Shown here: positions 8,882-17,566 of the stretch, piece after piece
Position numbering within the stretch: position 1 is the first letter of the stretch
Layout of the letters: each line of letters opens with the position of its first letter
Assembly (NCBI GenBank): GCA_934525845.1
Contig: CAKSZS010000017.1
Coordinates: forward strand, 1 to 45,911
Length of the DNA: 45,911 bases
Direction of reading: 5' to 3'
Source of the DNA: an uncultured Faecalibacterium sp.
GTDB taxonomy: Bacteria > Bacillota > Clostridia > Oscillospirales > Ruminococcaceae
Notes under the pieces: model-generated
Told to the model about the DNA's origin: nothing
The model's database searches: none
What the model saw: only the letters and a program-made list of their open reading frames with translations
Program-made: the position numbers and the translations under genes

Positions 8882-8921
8882 TGCAGTTGAATCGGTCAAG
8901 GGGCGATTCTTCCCCATCTGT

Positions 8922-8950
8922 ATTGTAGTGGACAGAGGGCAGGATGTCAA
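8922..8950 (-). promoter_or_regulatory. Sigma70-type promoter of the ligase gene
   Basis: TTGACA and TACAAT with a 17-base spacer on the minus strand, giving a leader of about 110 nt before the ATG at 8803. Confidence 0.75.
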
Positions 8951-9010
8951 TAAACATTCTTTAATCAATGTGAAACAGAAGCCGAAAACGAGAAGCTGAA
9001 AACGGCCTTT

Positions 9011-9952
<942 letters not shown>

Positions 9953-9953
9953 C

Positions 9954-11006
9954 TTACAGTCCCTCCTTCTGCAGGTGTTTCACCGCGGCGGGCGGTTCGA
10001 TGCGGGGCGCCCGGGGGTCCAGCAGCCAGGTCTTGGCCTTGTGGGTGGGCGATACTTCAAAATAGGGCGGGCGCCGGACGAAATCGATCTTCAGCGCCTG
10101 CGGATTGCGGGGCGCAAAGGCGTCACCCCGGATCTCCGCAAAGAGGTTCGGCGGGGTGCCCACGATGTTGAACAGGTCCTCGTCCTTCACGCCCATCTGC
10201 GGCATACTGGACAGCAAAGCCCAGGTGTAGGGATGGCGGGGGTCATAGTAGATCTCGTCGGCGGTGCCGATCTCTACGATGTCGCCGGCGTACATCACCG
10301 CCACCCGGTCGGCCAGGTTGGCCACCACGCCCAGGTCGTGGGTGATCATCACAATGGTCAGATGATACTTGGCCCGCAGGTCCCGGAGCAATTGCAAGAT
10401 CTGGGCCTGAATCGTCACATCCAGGGCGGTGGTGGGTTCGTCGCAGATCAGAATCTTCGGGCTGCAGGCCACCGCAATGGCGATGACCACGCGCTGGCGC
10501 ATCCCGCCGGAGAACTCGTGGGGGTACTGCTTGAATCGCATTTCCGGGTCCGGGATGCCCACGTCCCGCAGGTATTCCAGCGTTCTGGCTTTGGCGGCAG
10601 CACCCTTCAGCCCCTGATGCAGGACAACGGCTTCCTGGATCTGTTCCCCGATGGTTTTCAGCGGGTTCAGGCTGGTCATGGGGTCCTGCAGGATCATGGC
10701 GATCTCCCGGCCCCGGATGCGCAGCCAGTCCTTTTCGGTGTGCAGGGCGGACAGACGCACCGGCTGACCGTCATCGGTGCCGTAGTAGTCGATGGTGCCG
10801 TCGGTGATGGAGCCGTTGGCGTCCAGCAGGCCCATGAAGCTCTTGGTGAAGACGCTCTTGCCGGAACCGCTTTCGCCTACCACGGCCAGTACCTCGCCGG
10901 GGTAGAGGTCCAGATCGATGCCCCGGATGGCGTGGAGCACTTTTCCACGCAGATGGAACCGGATGTGGAGATCCCGCACGGAGAGGATGGGTTTGGTTGG
11001 TTCCAT
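9954..11006 (-). CDS. Peptide/nickel-type ABC importer ATPase (OppD/DppD-like)
   Basis: A 350-residue ATPase with Walker A GESGSGKSV, signature FSGGMRQRVVIAIAV, Walker B ILICDEPTTALDVTIQ and the C-terminal HPYTWALLSSMP/Cys-poor region. The ATG at 11006 follows GGAGGTCACC; an upstream in-frame start would overlap the permease gene and has no ribosome site. The usual iron-sulfur type Cys cluster of some OppD C-termini is not seen. It pairs with the next ATPase. Confidence 0.88.
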   Translation of the reverse strand: MEPTKPILSVRDLHIRFHLRGKVLHAIRGIDLDLYPGEVLAVVGESGSGKSVFTKSFMGLLDANGSITDGTIDYYGTDDGQPVRLSALHTEKDWLRIRGREIAMILQDPMTSLNPLKTIGEQIQEAVVLHQGLKGAAAKARTLEYLRDVGIPDPEMRFKQYPHEFSGGMRQRVVIAIAVACSPKILICDEPTTALDVTIQAQILQLLRDLRAKYHLTIVMITHDLGVVANLADRVAVMYAGDIVEIGTADEIYYDPRHPYTWALLSSMPQMGVKDEDLFNIVGTPPNLFAEIRGDAFAPRNPQALKIDFVRRPPYFEVSPTHKAKTWLLDPRAPRIEPPAAVKHLQKEGL

Positions 11007-11016
11007 GGTGACCTCC

Positions 11017-12039
11017 TTACTGCAGATGGTTCTTCGGGTCGGCGGCGTCCGAGAAGGCGCTGCCGATGAGGTAGAATGCGATGGTGACAAAGCTTAAAAT
11101 CAGGGTGGGGTAGAGCAGCTGATACCGAAGACCGGCCTGCATCATCACCTTGCGGCCATCGTTGACCAGGTTGCCCAGGGAGGGCGTTTCCACCGACAGG
11201 CCCAAGCCGATGTAGGTGATGAAGACCTCGTTACCGATGGCTTCCGGAATGGTCAGCGCCATACGGAGCATGATGACCGAAACGAGATAGGGCAGCAGGT
11301 TGCGCAGAACGATGCGGAAGGTGGGGGTGCCGATGCAGCGGGACGCAACGTTGTAATCCCGGTCGCGGATGATGAGGATCTGGTTGCGGATGAACCGCGC
11401 CATTTCGATCCAGCCCTTGATGGACATCCCCAGGATCATGGTCCAGATGCTGGGGGTGGCCACATAGGAAATAAGGATCAGCACGATGGCGGTGGGAATG
11501 TTGTCAAAGATGTTGTACAGTTCGGTGAACACGAAGTCCAGCCCGCGTACATAGCCCCACAGCACCCCGGCGGTGATGCCCACCACGGCCTCCACCAGGG
11601 CCACGAAAAAGGCGATGGTCAGGCTGGTGCGTGCCCCGGCCCAGATGCGTGCCCACAGGTCCTGCCCGATGGAGTTGGAACCCCAGAGGAAGCCGTCCTG
11701 CCCGGGGGCAATGTTGCGGTACTGGATGCCGGTGGCAGGGTCCACGGCACAGAAATTGGGGTCGGCCTGCCCCGGCAGATGAGGCTGCACAAAGGCAAAG
11801 GCCACCACGGCAATCAGTGCGATGAGCAGCACCACCGCGAATCTGTTCCGGAAAAAGGCACGGAAGGTGCTGCCCCAGTAGCTGTAGTTGGAGCTGACCG
11901 TGGCTTCGGCCTGTTCGGCATGGAATCCGGCGGGGGTGAACAGTTCGTCCTCCGGCAGGTCGGCCCAGGCGGCGGGGCCGTCTTTCTGCAAGGTATTCAG
12001 CGTTTCTTCCAGCTGACGGGATCTTTCACGCTTGAGCAT
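11017..12039 (-). CDS. Peptide/nickel-type ABC importer permease (OppC/DppC-like)
   Basis: A 340-residue membrane permease. An N-terminal cytoplasmic stretch of about 65 residues precedes the first helix (FAVVLLIALIAVVAFAFV), as in OppC proteins. A soluble loop with the sequence FLWGSNSIGQDLWAR leads into the conserved permease domain, whose EAA-type region includes DYNVASRCIGTPTFRIVLRN. The ATG shares its A with the upstream TGA, which indicates translational coupling to the OppB-like gene. Confidence 0.88.
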   Translation of the reverse strand: MLKRERSRQLEETLNTLQKDGPAAWADLPEDELFTPAGFHAEQAEATVSSNYSYWGSTFRAFFRNRFAVVLLIALIAVVAFAFVQPHLPGQADPNFCAVDPATGIQYRNIAPGQDGFLWGSNSIGQDLWARIWAGARTSLTIAFFVALVEAVVGITAGVLWGYVRGLDFVFTELYNIFDNIPTAIVLILISYVATPSIWTMILGMSIKGWIEMARFIRNQILIIRDRDYNVASRCIGTPTFRIVLRNLLPYLVSVIMLRMALTIPEAIGNEVFITYIGLGLSVETPSLGNLVNDGRKVMMQAGLRYQLLYPTLILSFVTIAFYLIGSAFSDAADPKNHLQ

Positions 12040-12980
12040 CAACGGTCACCTTCCTTTCGGCCAAAGCTGATGCGGGGATCGATGAGCACCATGAGCACAT
12101 CGCCCAAGATCAGGCCGACGATGCCCACGCAGGCGTACAGCAGCACGATGCCCTGCACCATGGTGTTGTCGTGGCGCTGCACACAGGTGACCAGCAGGCC
12201 GCCCATGCCGGGGATGCTGTACAGGCTCTCGATGTAGATGGAACCCACCACCGTGTTGAGGAAGGCGGAAGGAATGTACTGCACCAGCGGCACCATGGCG
12301 TTGCGGAACACATGGTGCAGGGCGATGCTGGTCTCGCTCACGCCTTTGGCCCGGGCCAGCTTGACGTAATCCTTGTTGCTTTCGTCCACCATGTAGCGGC
12401 GCAGCCACATGGCATAAAAGGCCAGGTTCGCCAGGCTCATGCTGCACACCGGCAGTACCCAGTAGCGCCAGTCGGCGGCGTCAAACAGCAGGCCCACGCC
12501 CACCAGCGAGGTGCCGTACATCTGGATGTACAAAAAGTACACAGCAGCCGGCACGGCCTGAATGAGCACGATAAAGGCTGTGCCAAGTTTATCCGGCCAG
12601 CGGCCCTTATAGCGGCCCATGCAGAGACCCAGCGGGATGCCCAGCACCAGGCTGAGCAGCATGGCCAGCACACCCATCTGGATGGAAATGGGCAGCTTCT
12701 GGGCCAGAATCTGCGTCACAGGGGTGTTGACCTTGTAGATGTGGCTCACACCCAGGTCGCCGTGCAGGGCATCCTTCCAGAACCGCCCAATCTGCACCGG
12801 CAGCGGATCCAGCAGGCCCATGGACTGCAGGCCGGCCTGGATCTGTGCTTCGGTCATCTTTTCGTAGTTGGCAAAGTAGCCCTCCACCGGCATGAGCCGC
12901 AGCAGGCAGAACACCAGCGTCACGATGACGAACAGGGTCAGGATGGAACGCCCGATGCGCTTTGCGAGATATTGCACCAT
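12039..12980 (-). CDS. Peptide/nickel-type ABC importer permease (OppB/DppB-like)
   Basis: A 313-residue permease starting with the typical N-terminus MVQYLAKRIGRSILTLFVIV and a periplasmic-type loop containing GDLGVSHIYKVNTPV. The EAA-type loop reads VKLARAKGVSETSIALHHVF. ATG 12980 follows GGGAGGTGCC. It lies 15 bases after the binding-protein gene and overlaps the OppC-like gene. Confidence 0.88.
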   Translation of the reverse strand: MVQYLAKRIGRSILTLFVIVTLVFCLLRLMPVEGYFANYEKMTEAQIQAGLQSMGLLDPLPVQIGRFWKDALHGDLGVSHIYKVNTPVTQILAQKLPISIQMGVLAMLLSLVLGIPLGLCMGRYKGRWPDKLGTAFIVLIQAVPAAVYFLYIQMYGTSLVGVGLLFDAADWRYWVLPVCSMSLANLAFYAMWLRRYMVDESNKDYVKLARAKGVSETSIALHHVFRNAMVPLVQYIPSAFLNTVVGSIYIESLYSIPGMGGLLVTCVQRHDNTMVQGIVLLYACVGIVGLILGDVLMVLIDPRISFGRKEGDR

Positions 12981-12995
12981 CTGCGGGCACCTCCC

Positions 12996-15026
12996 TTACC
13001 GCGCGTCACGGTTCTGGTTGTACTCGTCCATGGAAACGTAGTGATCCAGGATGTGCACGCCCTTCAGGCGGTTGGAGGACAGGCCGGTGGGGGCATACTG
13101 GCCTTCCCACAGGTTCAGGCGGGTGGCGATGTAGGGCGGAACCGGCATTCCCAGCGGAATGGCCAGTGCATTGGAAATAAGGAACGCTTCTGCGTTGGCA
13201 AAGGCTTCATAGCGGGCATCCAGATCTTCCGTGATGGCCTTGGCGTCCTCCACCAGCTTCATGTACTGCATGACCAGGTCGGCGGTCTCACCGGTGACGA
13301 TGCCGTCTTCCACGCCGGTGCGCAGGAAGCTGTAGCAGGTGCCGCGGTCCCCGGCTTCCTGATAGAAGGGGTACACCTCGGTCTCGGGGTCGGAGTAGTC
13401 GGCACCCCAATAGTAGGACATCAGCTCATAAGCACCCACGCGGCGCACTGCGTTCAGGAAGTTGTCGGAAGGTCCCTGCGTGATGACGATGTTGATGAAG
13501 TCAAAGCCGTCGTTCAGCACGCCCTCCACCTGCTGCTTGAACACCTGACACTGCTTGTCCCAGTCCACCACGGCGGGGTTGTAGGGATACTGCACCTTGA
13601 TGGGGAAGGCGGCCCCGGCGGCGGTCAGCTCGGTGACGGCGGCGTCGCGGTATTCCCGGGCCTTGGCTTCGTCAAAGAAGTCGGAAAGCCCGGCCAGACC
13701 GCCGCATTCGGTGTAGTCCACACCCTGGCTGTTGGCGCAGAAGGAGGGCGGCGTGATGGTGTGCAGTTTGTAGTTGTCGTAGCCCTCGGGCGCGGTGACG
13801 GCCAGGGTCACAGACGGATTGATGGCGTACAGGAACGCCTTGCGGAAGTTGGTGGAGTTGATGGCCTTGGCCCAGTTGTCCGGCTCGTACTGGGCGTCCA
13901 CGCCGGTGACGTTCCAGTTGGAGAACTCGTGGGCGTAAGGCAGGAAGTTGAAAATGTAGAAGTAGCTCTTGCCGGTCTCGGGGCGCTCCATGGATACCAT
14001 GTCCTTGGTGGTGTCATCGGCCAGCCAGCTGTCCAGAATGTCCGAACTGATGGTGGCCTGGTCGATCTCACCGCGCCGGACCATTTCCGGGCCGCTGATG
14101 AGTTCTTCCTGGTTGTAGATGTAGCGGATCGTGTCGATGTACACGCTGTCCTTGTCGTAGTTTTCGGGGTTCTTCTTCATGATCCAGCTTTCCAGCGGCA
14201 CATACTCGGCCAGATAGAACGCACCGCAGCTGCAGGCGGTCTCGGCAGAGGTGCAGAACTGGTCGCCCATCTCTTCCAGCAAGGGACCGTAGGCCGGTTC
14301 GTAGGGAGCATAACTCAGCAGGCTGACAAAGCCCGGGAAGTCGAAGCACAGGGTGTAGGTCAGGGTGTGTTCGTCCACGGCCTTGACGCCCACGGCGTCA
14401 AAGTCCACGGGAGGATAGGCCGTGGTGCTGCCGTCCGGAGCAGCAGCGGTCACGGTGCCGTCGGAACCTAAGGTATAAGTGGTGCCATCCTCCGCTTTGG
14501 TGCCATTTTCGGCGCTGGACTTGTAGAATTGGTAGTTGAAATAGTCATCGGCACCGGCCACATAGGGGGTGACCAGACTGGCGGTGGCGGAAGCGTAGTC
14601 CGGGGTCAGCACATACTTCAGGGCGTCCACGAAGTCCTGCGCGGTGACTGGGCCGAGAACGACGCCGCTGCTGTCCACCCAGTTCTCATCCCGCAGATGG
14701 AAGGTCCAGGTCAGGGTGTCGGCGTCCCAGTCCCAGCTGGTGGCCAGCCCCTCGCGCAGTTTGCCGCGGCTGTCGTATTCTACCAGAGTGTCCACGCACT
14801 GGGTGCCGTGGTACAGGTCCGGATCGGCCGAGCAGATGAGGTAGTTCAGGGTGGCGGGCTGGCGGGAATACAGCACGGTGTAGGTGCTGCTGTCGGAACC
14901 GCCGGTGCTGCCGCCGCTGGACGAACCGCCGCCGCAGCCGCTGAGCAGCCCGGCTGCCGCCGTAGAGAGCACAGCGGCACTGCCGGCCTGCAGGAACTGA
15001 CGGCGGGAAATGGAATGATTCATCAT
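12996..15026 (-). CDS. Peptide/nickel-type ABC importer substrate-binding lipoprotein (OppA-like)
   Basis: A 676-residue family 5 solute-binding protein. The N-terminus has a twin-arginine style motif (SRRQFLQAG) and a lipobox LLSGC, followed by a Gly/Ser linker, so the mature protein should be lipid-anchored on the outer face of the membrane. The conserved start of the domain (LNYLICSADPDLYHGTQCVDTL) and TWTFHLRDENW are typical. ATG 15026 (or 15023) follows AAGG. It heads the operon with two permeases and two ATPases. Substrate probably peptides; nickel or other ligands cannot be excluded. Confidence 0.88.
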   Translation of the reverse strand: MMNHSISRRQFLQAGSAAVLSTAAAGLLSGCGGGSSSGGSTGGSDSSTYTVLYSRQPATLNYLICSADPDLYHGTQCVDTLVEYDSRGKLREGLATSWDWDADTLTWTFHLRDENWVDSSGVVLGPVTAQDFVDALKYVLTPDYASATASLVTPYVAGADDYFNYQFYKSSAENGTKAEDGTTYTLGSDGTVTAAAPDGSTTAYPPVDFDAVGVKAVDEHTLTYTLCFDFPGFVSLLSYAPYEPAYGPLLEEMGDQFCTSAETACSCGAFYLAEYVPLESWIMKKNPENYDKDSVYIDTIRYIYNQEELISGPEMVRRGEIDQATISSDILDSWLADDTTKDMVSMERPETGKSYFYIFNFLPYAHEFSNWNVTGVDAQYEPDNWAKAINSTNFRKAFLYAINPSVTLAVTAPEGYDNYKLHTITPPSFCANSQGVDYTECGGLAGLSDFFDEAKAREYRDAAVTELTAAGAAFPIKVQYPYNPAVVDWDKQCQVFKQQVEGVLNDGFDFINIVITQGPSDNFLNAVRRVGAYELMSYYWGADYSDPETEVYPFYQEAGDRGTCYSFLRTGVEDGIVTGETADLVMQYMKLVEDAKAITEDLDARYEAFANAEAFLISNALAIPLGMPVPPYIATRLNLWEGQYAPTGLSSNRLKGVHILDHYVSMDEYNQNRDAR

Positions 15027-15081
15027 AAAGAGCCTTCTTTCTTTCAAGGTTCAACGCATGGCCCGTTGGACGACAGAACGC

Positions 15082-15118
15082 AAAAAAGAGGCAGCGGAAC
15101 TTCATCCGTTGCCTCTTT
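15082..15118 (-). terminator. Terminator hairpin between promoter and start of the oppA-like gene
   Basis: A 13-bp stem with one mismatch (15085-15097 with 15106-15118) is followed on the minus strand by six T. It is downstream of the polyferredoxin gene stop at 15239 but also downstream of a good promoter at 15157-15185, so it would sit inside the importer leader. Confidence 0.75.
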
Positions 15119-15156
15119 GTAACAGCCCCTCCGCTCACAACGGGAACTTTAAGGCC

Positions 15157-15185
15157 AGTATAACATTGTTCCGGCGTGCCGTCAA
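15157..15185 (-). promoter_or_regulatory. Sigma70-type promoter of the peptide importer operon
   Basis: TTGACG and TATACT with a 17-base spacer on the minus strand, about 125 bases upstream of the oppA-like ATG. Confidence 0.72.
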
Positions 15186-15238
15186 TCGTTTTCGCGAGGA
15201 AAGAAATTATGATAAAAAGCTGCTTTCCCGCACCCGCA

Positions 15239-16561
15239 TCAGCCCCCTGCGGTGACAGCTCCCTCCGACTGGGGGAAGCCTTCCGTCGGTGCAGAAGGGG
15301 CAGCCGCTGCAGCGGCGGGGGCCAGCACGTCAGCAGCGGGAGCGGCAGCGTCCGGGGCTGCTTCCACAGGAGCAGCCGCCGTTTCAATGGCTTCGGCGTT
15401 TTCCGCTGCCGCCTTGGCCGCTTCCTCTGCGGCCTTTTTGGCTTCCCGCTCCTCCCGCAGCTTCTGCGCACGGGCGCGAGCTTCCTCCTGCCGCTGTTTG
15501 GTGCGCTTTTTGATGCGGCACACCGAGCACAGCCCCTCGACACTGCCGGGGGCGATGGGCTTGCCGCACTCGCTGCACAGGGTCTTGGTGCACTTGTGCA
15601 CGCTCACCGGCCCCAGCGTGGTGAGCTGGCGCAGTTTCAGACCGTCCAGCCCCTGGTTGGAGCAGGCCGCGACACAGACTTCGCACTCGCTGCACTTCCA
15701 CGGGGTGATCACCATGCGGGTCTGGCCGTCCGGCAGGTCTTCCAGCTTCAGCGCTCCGGCACGGCAGGCCTTTTCGCATTTGCCGCAGCCGAAGCATTTG
15801 TCGGTGAAATTGGGCAGGTAGTAGCCGTACTTCAGCGGGGTCTCATAGGCAGCCTTCAGCTGTTTGGTGCGCTGGTGCAGCAGCAGACGGAAGTCCACGC
15901 CGCTGTCTTCATCACTGCGCAGACCGGGCAGCATCTGCAGAAGCTTCTTGGTGCCGTTCCGGGAGCCGCTGCCCACCTGCTCAAACATCTCCCGGCGGGT
16001 CAGCTCCTTGACGTGATAGGGGGCTTCGTCCTGCTCGTAGGCCAGGGTGAAGCGGGCCTCGAACAGCGGCTGGCCGAAGAACTCCACCAGACGGGTCAGT
16101 TCCTTGCGCAGCTGCTCGGCACACAGGTCGTTCTCGCACTCGCCGCAGGGGGTCAGGTCCAGCACGATCTTTTTGTTCAGGGCCAGATAGGCCAGCGTCT
16201 CCCAGCTCAGGGCCGCGATGCAGACCCGCACCATGGAGTTCTTGCGGGTGGACTTTTCACAGCCGATCCAGATGGTGTCGTTGTCACTGTCAGCGGCAGC
16301 GGTGTCCCGCTGCACCTGCTCCGGGGAGGGAGAGATGCAGCCGCTGCGGCAGGCAGAGACGCACAGGCCGCATTCGATGCAGGGGTCCCAGTCCTTGACC
16401 AGATTGGGACGGGTGAAGATCTGGTCGCCATAGGGGCAGATGTCCTTGCACTCGGTGCAGGCCTTGCGGTGCGGGTGCAGGTTCCAGCACAGACGGCGGT
16501 TGATTTCCGGATGGGTGGTTTTCATGAGCGCATCCATCGCAGCTCTTGTAAAAAAGCCCAT
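15239..16561 (-). CDS. Polyferredoxin-like 4Fe-4S protein with Ala/Glu-rich tail
   Basis: A 440-residue cytoplasmic protein. The N-terminal part has CTECKDIC and CIECGLCVSACRSGC; a middle segment with CGECENDLC carries no obvious cluster; then come two bacterial ferredoxin-type motifs CFGCGKCEKACRAG and CSECEVCVAACSNQG and a zinc-ribbon-like CSECGK...CSVC pair. The last 100 residues are a charged coiled-coil-like stretch passing into Ala/Pro-rich low complexity. It may carry electrons within an unknown complex. ATG 16561 uses AAGGAG inside the end of the upstream gene. Third gene of an operon with a chaperone-like and a membrane protein. Family assignment beyond 4Fe-4S is not possible from sequence alone. 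Confidence 0.75.
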   Translation of the reverse strand: MGFFTRAAMDALMKTTHPEINRRLCWNLHPHRKACTECKDICPYGDQIFTRPNLVKDWDPCIECGLCVSACRSGCISPSPEQVQRDTAAADSDNDTIWIGCEKSTRKNSMVRVCIAALSWETLAYLALNKKIVLDLTPCGECENDLCAEQLRKELTRLVEFFGQPLFEARFTLAYEQDEAPYHVKELTRREMFEQVGSGSRNGTKKLLQMLPGLRSDEDSGVDFRLLLHQRTKQLKAAYETPLKYGYYLPNFTDKCFGCGKCEKACRAGALKLEDLPDGQTRMVITPWKCSECEVCVAACSNQGLDGLKLRQLTTLGPVSVHKCTKTLCSECGKPIAPGSVEGLCSVCRIKKRTKQRQEEARARAQKLREEREAKKAAEEAAKAAAENAEAIETAAAPVEAAPDAAAPAADVLAPAAAAAAPSAPTEGFPQSEGAVTAGG

Positions 16562-16565
16562 GGTC

Positions 16566-17540
16566 TTACTCCTTTTCCACAACAGAGGTGAGGTTTGCGT
16601 GATCGATCAGGAACTGCTGCACCTTGCGCTGGATGATGACCGCCGCCACAGCGTCCGGAGCCAGCACTCGGCGGATCTCGGCTTCCGGCGTGTCGTGCAG
16701 CTGGGCAAGATGGGCGTACTCGGCATCCACTTCCTCCGGATGCACCACGATCCGTTCCGCGTCCGCGATGGCGCGTACAGCCAGCGTGGCGCGCAGACGA
16801 CGCTCGGCATCCTGGTAGAATTTGGCGTGCAGCTGTTCCGGGGTAGTGCGGTTGGTGCGGCAATACAGTTCCAGCGTGAGCTTGCTGCGCCGCAGCTTGT
16901 CTTCCAGCTGCTTCAGTTCCCGGTCAGCGCTCTGGTTCAGCAGATCGGCGGGAAGTTCTGCAGTCAGGTTGGCGCCGGCCATATCCAAAAGGGCAGCCCC
17001 GGCGATGCGGTCGGCATTGGCCTCATGACTGCGGCGCTTGGCGTCCCGGATGTCTGCTTTCAGGGCATCCAGGGAGGCAAAGCCGCAGCGTTTTGCAAAA
17101 GCGTCATCGGGCGGTACCGGCTGGCGGCGCTCCACGGTGTGCAGCGTGATCTGGAACTGTGCCGTGGTGCCGGACAGTTCCGGCACCCGGAACTCTGCCG
17201 GATAGGTGAAATCGAACCGGAAGGTCTCACCGGCGCAGTGGCCGTATACGGCCTGCTCGGCGGCAGGCATCAGCTGCCCGGTGCCCAGCTGGACAGTGAC
17301 GTTTTCCATCCGGCTGTCCGGGATGGAAACGCCGGCCTGAAAGCCTTCGAAGTCCAGCGTCACCCGGTCGCCCCGGGCGGCAGGGGTGTCAATGGGCGCA
17401 AAGGGCGCATGGTTGCGGGCACGGTTGGCCACTTCCAGTTCCACGGCCTTTTCGGTCACCGGGCGCACCCGGCGGGTATAAGTCAAGCCTTTGTACTGCC
17501 CCAGCTGAACCAGCGGGGCAGTGTTTGCAGTTTGTTCCAT
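16566..17540 (-). CDS. Trigger-factor-like chaperone lacking the ribosome-binding domain
   Basis: A 324-residue protein that aligns in layout with trigger factor from its PPIase domain onwards: VQLGQYKGLTY, then GDRVTLDFEGFQAG...LGTGQLMPAAEQAVYGHCAGE (FKBP-like domain, about residues 55-135) followed by a long helical C-terminal arm region. The N-terminal ribosome-binding domain with the GFRxGKxP signature is absent, so it is not the housekeeping trigger factor. It probably folds or escorts a specific client, possibly products of its operon. ATG 17540 follows AAGGAGG; its stop lies five bases from the start of the polyferredoxin gene. Confidence 0.78.
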   Translation of the reverse strand: MEQTANTAPLVQLGQYKGLTYTRRVRPVTEKAVELEVANRARNHAPFAPIDTPAARGDRVTLDFEGFQAGVSIPDSRMENVTVQLGTGQLMPAAEQAVYGHCAGETFRFDFTYPAEFRVPELSGTTAQFQITLHTVERRQPVPPDDAFAKRCGFASLDALKADIRDAKRRSHEANADRIAGAALLDMAGANLTAELPADLLNQSADRELKQLEDKLRRSKLTLELYCRTNRTTPEQLHAKFYQDAERRLRATLAVRAIADAERIVVHPEEVDAEYAHLAQLHDTPEAEIRRVLAPDAVAAVIIQRKVQQFLIDHANLTSVVEKE

Positions 17541-17566
17541 GGCGGGAACCTCCTTTTTGATGGGAC

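Noticed and set aside
12171..14471. A 766-codon open frame on the plus strand opposite the peptide importer genes
   Set aside because: It is antisense to well-supported genes; long antisense frames are expected in GC-rich DNA. The protein is His/Gly/Val-rich without any domain and has no ribosome site.
14686..15105. A frame starting MKFRCLFF that overlaps the oppA-like gene
   Set aside because: It runs out of frame through the signal peptide and domain of the binding protein, so most of it cannot be a real protein. Only its start is kept as a possible leader element in the findings.
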